The notes beneath the pieces are model-generated. The model saw nothing but the letters and a program-made list of their open reading frames with translations, searched no databases and had not been told where the DNA came from. A program made the position numbers and the translations under genes. A stretch of 40,668 bases of DNA from Caldilineaceae bacterium SB0662_bin_25 (GTDB lineage Bacteria > Chloroflexota > Anaerolineae > Caldilineales > Caldilineaceae), in NCBI GenBank assembly GCA_009840225.1, contig VXOE01000043.1, forward strand, positions 1 through 40,668, read 5' to 3'. This document shows positions 34,792 through 40,668 of the stretch, piece by piece (position 1 is the first letter of the stretch; the number at the start of each line of letters is the position of its first letter).

Positions 34792-34805
34792 AGCTCCATC
34801 CTCAA

Positions 34806-35708
34806 TCAGCCCAGGCTCGTACGCGGATCGAGCGCATCGCGCAGACCATCTCCTACGAAATTGATGGCCAGCACCGTAACGAAAATCGCCACGCCCGGCG
34901 GCAGCCACAACCACCAGAAGTTTTCCAGAATATAGATCGACTGCGCTCCGTTGAGCATATTCCCCCACGAGGGAGCCGGCGGAAGCACGCCCAGCCCGAT
35001 GTAGGAAAGCCCGGCCTCTGTCAGGATCGCGCCGGCAACGCCAAACGTCGCCGCTACCAGCAGGGGTGCCAGCGCGTTCGGCAATATGTGTCGAAACATG
35101 ATCTGGCCGTTCGATGCCCCGACGCATCGCGCCGCAGTGACGAAGTCCCACTCTCGCACCGACAGTATCTGGCCCCGCAGCAGACGTGTTGTCCCTGTCC
35201 AGCCCAGGATGCCGATCACGACCATGACGTTATAGATGCTGGGACCGACTACCGACACAACCACCATGATCAGAATCAGGCCGGGGAAAACCATCATCAC
35301 GTCTGTGAAACGCATGATGAGCATGTCCAGCCAGCCCCCGTAGTATCCCGAAATACTCCCAAGGACGATCGTGATCGCGATGGAAATGGCAACCGCCACG
35401 ATGCCTACAGAGATCGAAACTCGCCCGCCGTAAACCAGGCGGGCCCAGACATCCCGCCCCAACCTGTCAGTCCCAAGCGGGTGTTCCCATGTCGGCTTCG
35501 CCTCGGTCGCGCCTACGAACTTGATCGGGCCGTGCGGCGTCAGGAGCGGTGCAGCCGTTACCGTGACCGAAATCGCGACCAGCAGTATCAGGCTGGCCAC
35601 CGCCAGGCGATGCCGAACGAATCGGCGCCAGACCCGCATCCGCCAGGAGTCCGAAGAGCTTCCAAACATGCGTAGCGGCCCGGTCGCGGCGGGCGCTGTT
35701 GCCGTCAT
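34806..35708 (-). CDS. ABC transporter permease, DppC/OppC type
   Basis: Protein of 300 residues with about six membrane helices and the BPD-transport EAA-like loop EWDFVTAARCVGASNGQIMFRH, which contacts the ATPase. The GTDRLGRDVWARLVYGGRVS segment near the N-terminus is the hallmark of the DppC/OppC class. It forms the inner-membrane channel with the DppB-type partner 54 bases upstream. The importer probably carries oligopeptides or oligosaccharides; the solute is unknown. AAAGGAAG precedes the ATG. Confidence 0.94.
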   Translation of the reverse strand: MTATAPAATGPLRMFGSSSDSWRMRVWRRFVRHRLAVASLILLVAISVTVTAAPLLTPHGPIKFVGATEAKPTWEHPLGTDRLGRDVWARLVYGGRVSISVGIVAVAISIAITIVLGSISGYYGGWLDMLIMRFTDVMMVFPGLILIMVVVSVVGPSIYNVMVVIGILGWTGTTRLLRGQILSVREWDFVTAARCVGASNGQIMFRHILPNALAPLLVAATFGVAGAILTEAGLSYIGLGVLPPAPSWGNMLNGAQSIYILENFWWLWLPPGVAIFVTVLAINFVGDGLRDALDPRTSLG

Positions 35709-35762
35709 GATTTGCCGTCTTCCTTTCGCTACACTTTGGTGCAGCAGCAGAACTCTCTATTG

Positions 35763-36725
35763 CTAAGCATACCTGATGCGCGGGTCGGCCCAGGCATAGG
35801 CCAAATCCGCGATCAGATTGCTAAACAGTACCATAATTGCAGTTATCAGAAGACCGCCCATCAGGAGCGGGTAGTCTCGACTGCCTGCGGCGGCAACTAA
35901 AGTGTGTCCAATGCCCCTATAATTGAAAACACTCTCGATCAACACCGCCCCTCCGACCAGCGTCGGCAGCCGCAATCCCGTGATCGTGATTACCGGCAGC
36001 AGGGCATTCTTGAATGCGTGCCACATAATGACCGTACGTTCCGCCAAACCTTTGGCCCGCGCCGTCGTGATGTAGTCTTGCCGAACGACCTCCAACATGC
36101 TGGACCGGGTGTAGCGGAGCAGCGTGCTGAGGCCGTCATAGGAGAGGGCGACCACCGGCAGCACCATGTGCCAAAGCCGGTCTCCTACTGATGGTGGCGC
36201 CCCCACTGTCACGATTCCCCCGACGGGAAACCACTCCAGGCGCAACCCGGCCACGTAGATCAGCAGTAGCGCGAAGAAAAAACCGGGAACAGCAATGCCT
36301 CCAAATGCGATGCCGGTGAGGATGTAATCGAGAAGAGAGTATTGCTTGAGGGCCGAGACGATTCCCAGCACGATGCCTGCCACTGTCGAGAACAAGAGGG
36401 CGAATCCCATAAGGCCAAGGGTGTTGCCGACGTCGCGTACGATGATATGATGCACCGGTAGACGCATCTGAGTCGACCAGCCGAGATTTCCCCGCAACGC
36501 TTCGCGTAGCCAGATCAGGTAACGAACGTGCACCGGACGGTTCAGGCCCATTGCCTCTCGCAGCGCCTGCAGATCCTCCTCCTCCAGATATCGCATCGAC
36601 TCCGGATTGAGCAAGGCGGATACCGGATCACCCGGCGACAGCACATAGATAGTGTAGTTTACGACCGTAATCGCAAACATTAATGGGAAGATCAACGCAA
36701 TCCGGCGCAGGACGTACTGGGACAT
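35763..36725 (-). CDS. ABC transporter permease, DppB/OppB type
   Basis: Protein of 320 residues with six membrane helices. The N-terminal MSQYVLRRIALIFPLMFAITVV is the usual DppB opening, and the EAA-like loop is RQDYITTARAKGLAERTVIMWH. It lies between the glycoside-hydrolase-like gene (115 bases upstream) and the DppC-type gene on the minus strand. No ATPase gene is in the window, so the channel must borrow DppD/DppF-type subunits coded elsewhere. Confidence 0.94.
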   Translation of the reverse strand: MSQYVLRRIALIFPLMFAITVVNYTIYVLSPGDPVSALLNPESMRYLEEEDLQALREAMGLNRPVHVRYLIWLREALRGNLGWSTQMRLPVHHIIVRDVGNTLGLMGFALLFSTVAGIVLGIVSALKQYSLLDYILTGIAFGGIAVPGFFFALLLIYVAGLRLEWFPVGGIVTVGAPPSVGDRLWHMVLPVVALSYDGLSTLLRYTRSSMLEVVRQDYITTARAKGLAERTVIMWHAFKNALLPVITITGLRLPTLVGGAVLIESVFNYRGIGHTLVAAAGSRDYPLLMGGLLITAIMVLFSNLIADLAYAWADPRIRYA

Positions 36726-36840
36726 GCCTCTTGAACTCCGGCTGAAAACCGTTTGCCAGTTGAATAAACCATGAAAGGCCCCTTCAAACGCAGGGCGCAG
36801 TCACTTGTTTTGTTCTTCGGACGTGTTTTGGGTCCGGCGA

Positions 36841-38352
36841 CTACCCATCATCGGGGCCGACGGTAATCTCGAATTCACCCACCTGAACCGGCAGAGTCCG
36901 CCCGGGATCGCGTTCCGCCAGCCGAACGGTTAGAACATTCTCTCCCACTCTTAAGTGAGAAGACCCCAATGCGGATCGCCATATTGCATACCTAAATCCC
37001 GGCAGGTTGGGCGGTTGGCAATTGCTGAATTCAACGCTGTCGGCGCTGAGCCTACCGCCGTTCATACTCACTTCGATTTCGTCACCGTCTCCAAGGTCTC
37101 TCAGCTTGAACCGAAAATCCGCAGTTGTGCTGCCCAAATCGCTGCCAAAAAGAACTGAGTAGGAAAATTCATCTCCGCCTTCATTCAATTCAAAGGGGGT
37201 AAACGCCTCCATCTCGCCTGGCGCGTACCCATCAGGGAGGCCGAATGAGAAGTACTCTGTAGGCAGATATTGGGGCCGGCGGGCGTAAAAGTAGTGCCTG
37301 TCTGTCGAAGGGATCCTGGCCGGATCGATGAGTTCTCGAAGATCCGCATACAGCCTGCTGGCGAAAGAGTTGGCATGCAGATTGTAAAACATGATTCCGT
37401 CGACGCCCTGGCTGTACGCGCTCTCCGCAAGGGCGCGGATCTTGGGCGGGTCGAACTCCTCAAAACCATCGCCGAGCCAGACACGTTTTCCCGGCGTGAC
37501 CGCATCGGACGAGGAGACGCAGGACATGAACATGGGGTACACTTTGCAACTGCTTCCTTCGGCCAGGGCCACCCATTCGGAGTAAGGGAGGTTGTAGTCC
37601 ACAAAAAACCATTCACCCGGACACAAGTAGGACAGAAGCCTTTCGTCAATCCATGCCTTGATGTCGAGCCCTTCCTCTGTGCAGTAGTCAATGTCCCAAG
37701 GCACCGCGGCCGCGAGCATGAGATGCTGTCCGCGCCTCTCTCCCACTTCGTCCAACATGGTCCGAACCGCGCGCACGAACTGGGTCATGTAGTCCGACTT
37801 CTCCCGCTTTGGCTCCCTGAAGAACGGCGCCGACCGTCCGAAGTCAAGCATGAGTCCATCCAAGGGGTATCGTTCGGCAATCTCCCGCAAAATACCCAGG
37901 CGGCGCTCCCGCACCTCCTTGACGGCATAGTCCATCTGTCGCAGGTCACCGACCTCTCGCCAGCCGGGGTCGCCCACCTTCTTGTAGGACTTCCAGGTTC
38001 CCGTATCCTGACCCAATGACCATTCCTTGTGTTCCCGCTCCCATTCCGTCCACTGGTCCGGCGAGCCGTGATGGTCATTCACCCGGAAATTCGGCACGAC
38101 GGCAATGCCGGCTTCTTTGAGGATCTCGGTGAAGATACCATAGGGGTCATGGCCCGCGGCCAGTAGTGCGTTCATCGGCGTTCCAGAAGCGGTCGTGCCC
38201 GCGCTGGACGGGTAGAAGCAGATATCGTTGTCGGCGACATCCATCGTATAGATATCGGCCCCCGACGTCACGGTCAACTCCGCCAAGCGGGTCACTTGAC
38301 CGTACTCGGCGCAAGCGAGGAGGTTCCCGCTATCCACCGTGATCAGTAGCAT
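36841..38352 (-). CDS. Glycoside-hydrolase-like TIM-barrel protein with C-terminal beta domain
   Basis: Protein of 503 residues. The N-terminal two thirds look like a (beta/alpha)8 barrel of the GHL10-like kind. It includes VVPNFRVND (85-93), LDGLMLDFGRSAPFF (164-178) with D165 and D170, and a later strand DGIMFYNLHA. The last 150 residues look beta-rich, as in carbohydrate-binding modules. No signal peptide is visible, so it would be cytoplasmic. AGGAGA precedes the ATG at 38352. It sits between the binding-protein gene and the permeases, so it may process the imported sugar. Catalytic activity is not proven. Confidence 0.72.
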   Translation of the reverse strand: MLLITVDSGNLLACAEYGQVTRLAELTVTSGADIYTMDVADNDICFYPSSAGTTASGTPMNALLAAGHDPYGIFTEILKEAGIAVVPNFRVNDHHGSPDQWTEWEREHKEWSLGQDTGTWKSYKKVGDPGWREVGDLRQMDYAVKEVRERRLGILREIAERYPLDGLMLDFGRSAPFFREPKREKSDYMTQFVRAVRTMLDEVGERRGQHLMLAAAVPWDIDYCTEEGLDIKAWIDERLLSYLCPGEWFFVDYNLPYSEWVALAEGSSCKVYPMFMSCVSSSDAVTPGKRVWLGDGFEEFDPPKIRALAESAYSQGVDGIMFYNLHANSFASRLYADLRELIDPARIPSTDRHYFYARRPQYLPTEYFSFGLPDGYAPGEMEAFTPFELNEGGDEFSYSVLFGSDLGSTTADFRFKLRDLGDGDEIEVSMNGGRLSADSVEFSNCQPPNLPGFRYAIWRSALGSSHLRVGENVLTVRLAERDPGRTLPVQVGEFEITVGPDDG

Positions 38353-38396
38353 GTCGTTTCTCCTGGCTGGCCTGTCGACAGATCAGGTCGGGTTCT

Positions 38397-38429
38397 CTCT
38401 CCGGTAGCCGACAGCCGGCGACCGGAGAG
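38397..38429 (-). promoter_or_regulatory. Intercistronic hairpin between binding protein and hydrolase genes
   Basis: A 9-bp outer stem (CTCTCCGGT with ACCGGAGAG), one mismatch, an inner 4-bp stem and a five-base loop form a strong hairpin in the 117 bases after the binding-protein stop. No T-run follows. It may protect the upstream mRNA end and lower downstream expression, as REP sequences do after malE. Confidence 0.55.
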
Positions 38430-38469
38430 TTTCACATGTTCGGTTAAGGGCGCTGCAAACGTCAAACCG

Positions 38470-40191
38470 CTACTCAGACGCTATCCAGCACTGCTCGAGA
38501 TTCCAGTTGTTGCGATGGTAGTAGTAGCTGGGGATGGTGTCGCAGCCGCGCGTCCTTGTGCTGCGCAGGCTGGGGTTGATGTGGGCGTAAAGTATCACGC
38601 CAAAAGGATCGGCCCCAATACTTTCCTGGATCTGCCAGACGGCTTCCCTGAGCACCGCATCGTCCGTCTCCAGCTCCAGGCTCTTCAACAGAGCGACCTC
38701 TTCTGCGTAGTGAGCGGCCCTGTCATACCACGGTTGCGTACTGAGGTGTGTCGTGTCGTATCCCAATAGACCGAACCAGGGAGCCCAATCACCGGCCTGC
38801 AGCAGGTCCCACTCGTAAGGCTCATTGTTGACCACGTTACCGTAGTCGGCGCCAACCACCTTGAACTCGACCGTTACCCCGACCTCCGCCAGGTTCTGTT
38901 GGAAGGTGAGGTGGAGCGGCTCCCAGGCCGGGTGTAGCGACCCGAGCACGAGGATGAGCCTGTCGTTTTCAAAGTCCCACCCACCTTCGGTCAGCTTCTC
39001 TTTGGCGAGTTCGGGATCGTAAGTGATGTACTTGGCCCCTTCGGGATTGATTCCCCACTTGCCATCCAGGTAGACGCGCGCCCCGCGGCTCACTCCGCTG
39101 GCCATCACCTGATTAAACTGTTCGCCGTTGATTGCATGCTGGATGCCCTGACGGATAAGCGGGTTCTGAATGTGTTCCCGCCCTAGGTTCCACCAATAGG
39201 CCACCGAAACGTTCGCCGGCGGGTTGAATATCTCCAGGTTCAGTTCCGGTATATTCGCCAGACGCTGCAACTCGACCGGCCGGCCGCCGCCTTCGCCGAT
39301 GACCCAATCGCACTCGCCGGCCTCCGTTGCCACCATCATCGCCGTCGGATCGCCGTTGAATGAGCGGTAGATCAGCTGGTCCAGCTTCGGCGCGCCGCGG
39401 AAGTAGTCAGGGTTCGGGCTGTAGATGATGTACTGGTCGGGGACGTACTCCTCGACCATGAACGGCCCGGTCCCAATCGCCTTTGTTGTCGCAAAGTCTG
39501 TCTTCTCGAGACCAAGAACGCCGCTCTCATCAGGCCCCCACTGATCCTCAGGCACCTCGCTCAGGATATGCTCGGGCACAAGCCGGATTGCGGCGGCGAT
39601 TTTATGGATCCCGACCATGCCGTATTCGTCCGTCATTTCGAATACGACGGTGTAGTCATCGGGCGCGGTAATGCCGCTGACCGAATCCGCATTCCCTTCG
39701 TGAAACTCTGTGTAGCCGACGATGTAGTCCTTGAGGCCGTTATAGGCCGTATTGACCATAAGCGGGTGCGGGATCAGCCGGCCGTAGTTGAAGATCACGT
39801 CCTTGGAAGTGAAGGGAGTGCCGTCATGCCAGGTTACGTCGTTTCGCAGATGGAAAATGACCCTGTTGCCGTCAAACTCCCAGCTCTCGGCAAGCTCCGG
39901 GATATACTCCTTTACGTCGTGGTCCAACTGCACCAGTCCGCTGAAAATGGTGCGGCCTTGGTAGAAATGCTGGCTGCCTGCCCGGCCCACAAAACCCGCC
40001 AGATGAGCATGGCTCGTGGCCTGTATGAAGCACACCTGCAGTGTGCCTCCGCCTTCCTTCTCTTCCATCGGGGCTGATGCTTCTTCGGCAGCGGGTTCAG
40101 CAGGCGCCTCCACGGCTGCAGGGGCGCAAGCGCTTATGAGGAGAACAACAACGAGCAGTAGCGACGAGTAGAACACGGCAGTGCGTTTCAT
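38470..40191 (-). CDS. ABC transporter solute-binding lipoprotein, family 5
   Basis: Protein of 573 residues. A lipoprotein signal peptide has a hydrophobic core and lipobox ISAC with C22, followed by an Ala/Pro/Glu-rich linker to about residue 47. The mature part has family 5 (Dpp/Opp-like) signatures such as YIPELAESWEFDGNRVIFHLR and VTWHDGTPFTSKDV. It should capture a peptide or oligosaccharide outside the membrane and hand it to the permeases downstream. GGGAGGAA precedes the ATG. A promoter-like site and a terminator-like hairpin lie in the leader. Confidence 0.95.
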   Translation of the reverse strand: MKRTAVFYSSLLLVVVLLISACAPAAVEAPAEPAAEEASAPMEEKEGGGTLQVCFIQATSHAHLAGFVGRAGSQHFYQGRTIFSGLVQLDHDVKEYIPELAESWEFDGNRVIFHLRNDVTWHDGTPFTSKDVIFNYGRLIPHPLMVNTAYNGLKDYIVGYTEFHEGNADSVSGITAPDDYTVVFEMTDEYGMVGIHKIAAAIRLVPEHILSEVPEDQWGPDESGVLGLEKTDFATTKAIGTGPFMVEEYVPDQYIIYSPNPDYFRGAPKLDQLIYRSFNGDPTAMMVATEAGECDWVIGEGGGRPVELQRLANIPELNLEIFNPPANVSVAYWWNLGREHIQNPLIRQGIQHAINGEQFNQVMASGVSRGARVYLDGKWGINPEGAKYITYDPELAKEKLTEGGWDFENDRLILVLGSLHPAWEPLHLTFQQNLAEVGVTVEFKVVGADYGNVVNNEPYEWDLLQAGDWAPWFGLLGYDTTHLSTQPWYDRAAHYAEEVALLKSLELETDDAVLREAVWQIQESIGADPFGVILYAHINPSLRSTRTRGCDTIPSYYYHRNNWNLEQCWIASE

Positions 40192-40316
40192 GGGTATTTC
40201 CTCCCATTTTATGGCCTATCCAAACAACTGCGCCGCAAATATGCTGATCGCAGGGCAAAGCGCACGCGATGCACAAACGATCTTCCTTCTTCTGATCACC
40301 TCCCTCTTTCTTTCTC

Positions 40317-40355
40317 AAAATAAATTTGGCGGGTCGGGAGACTCTCCCCGGCCCG
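40317..40355 (-). terminator. Terminator-like hairpin in the transporter leader (possible attenuator)
   Basis: Outer arms CGGG/CCCG and inner arms GGGAG/CTCCC with a three-base loop (40330-40355) are followed on the minus strand by AAATTTATTTTG. The structure starts about 165 bases before the binding-protein ATG and after the predicted promoter, which is where an attenuator would act. Confidence 0.5.
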
Positions 40356-40453
40356 ATGCGATGAGTGGCTGCATACGCGACCCAATTTGCCCGCTTGCTC
40401 ATCTGTACGGCTGCTGCAGTTCGCTACGGGCAAGTGACCAGTTAACAACATTT

Positions 40454-40482
40454 ATCTTAGCAGAGCGTCGGAGCCAGAGCAA
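40454..40482 (-). promoter_or_regulatory. Putative promoter of the transporter operon
   Basis: On the minus strand TTGCTC (40477-40482) and TAAGAT (40454-40459) are 17 bases apart, matching consensus at 3/6 and 4/6. It is about 260 bases upstream of the binding-protein ATG. Confidence 0.35.
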
Positions 40483-40611
40483 CCTGTTGTTTTCTCTGGG
40501 TGCATCCCAAAATGGGCGTGAACTTCCTCATGCCTCAGGGCGCTGCGGTTTCCCAACCATCTCGCGATCAACTCCGAACCAGACGATTTGCCTTCTCTGC
40601 CAACTGACTAC

Positions 40612-40637
40612 TGACTACTGCTTTTCTGGGCGGTCGG
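40612..40637 (+). repeat. Dispersed intergenic repeat, copy 2
   Basis: It matches 17110-17135 at 22 of 26 positions (shared ends TGACTA and TGGGCGGTCGG). A short TGACTAC tandem precedes it. It lies upstream of the transporter promoter, outside any gene. Confidence 0.5.
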
Positions 40638-40668
40638 GCCTATTCGGCCCTCCCTTGTGCGGGGGCTC

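Larger units (their letters stand above)
34226..34805 (-). other. Long intergenic stretch between permease and oxygenase genes
   Basis: 580 bases with no supported gene. They contain a hairpin just after the permease stop (34770-34791) and a second perfect 9-bp inverted repeat with a nine-base loop at 34438-34464 (arms GCGCATGCA and TGCATGCGC). The oxygenase operon must start here, but no good promoter is seen. Confidence 0.5.
40192..40668 (-). other. Leader region upstream of the solute-binding protein
   Basis: 477 bases with no supported gene. In transcript order (right to left) they hold repeat copy 2 (40612-40637), a promoter-like site (40454-40482), a hairpin with a T-rich tail (40330-40355), then the binding-protein ribosome site. 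The upstream neighbour is outside the window. Confidence 0.5.

Noticed and set aside
34758-35675. Open frame of 305 codons on the plus strand opposite the DppC-type permease
   Set aside because: Antisense shadow rich in Arg, His, Gln and Asp; the permease is certain.

Overview
The window is a GC-rich bacterial chromosome segment with dense housekeeping genes and a large accessory load of sugar-acid, lactonase and Fe(II)/2-oxoglutarate oxygenase genes. The mix is a zinc-ribbon/SH3 membrane protease, a Hanks-type kinase, a Tm-1-like protein next to a PEP-hydrolase-like TIM barrel, several phytanoyl-CoA dioxygenase-like and SMP-30 proteins, and CAD-like pyrimidine genes. It suggests a Chloroflexota member (Caldilinea/Anaerolinea-like, perhaps marine or sponge-associated). 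That assignment is inference; no 16S rRNA is present.

Region 1 (1-8897): a minus-strand RDD membrane protein, then mostly plus-strand catabolic genes: an enolase-superfamily acid-sugar dehydratase, a cupin, a Gfo/Idh/MocA dehydrogenase, the Tm-1-like/TIM-barrel pair and an aldo/keto reductase. A minus-strand PIN toxin-antitoxin pair and a DinB-like protein interrupt them. The likely theme is oxidation, dehydration and cleavage of unusual sugars or sugar acids.

Region 2 (9188-12663): a HepT/MntA toxin-antitoxin pair just beyond the terminator of tmRNA (ssrA), a GNAT acetyltransferase and MFS transporter pair, and a tRNA-Ser(GGA)/SRP RNA pair apparently sharing one promoter. All are on the minus strand.

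Region 3 (12720-16685, minus): a heme operon hemC-hemD-methyltransferase-hemB with a recognisable promoter and a hairpin after hemB. Region 4 (17439-22939): pyrC-pyrB, which resemble the DHO and ATC parts of animal CAD and stand in the same order, then fabF behind a near-consensus promoter, a small membrane protein and an SDR. Region 5 (22977-29645, plus): NADP-type isocitrate dehydrogenase, a membrane protease and sdhCDAB. The sdh promoter has a perfect 12-bp palindrome between its -35 and -10 elements.

Region 6 (29684-40668, minus): a Ser/Thr kinase, an SMP-30 lactonase, two PhyH-type oxygenases flanking an alpha/beta hydrolase, two Dpp-type ABC permeases, a glycoside-hydrolase-like TIM barrel and a lipoprotein solute-binding protein. 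The importer has no ATPase gene here. Its leader carries a terminator-like hairpin, and another strong hairpin separates the binding-protein gene from the rest. The most unusual observations are the oxygenase with H-x-G in place of H-x-D, the CAD-like pyrC-pyrB pair, the split Tm-1 pair, the long alanine-tailed tmRNA tag, and the putative operator and attenuator.
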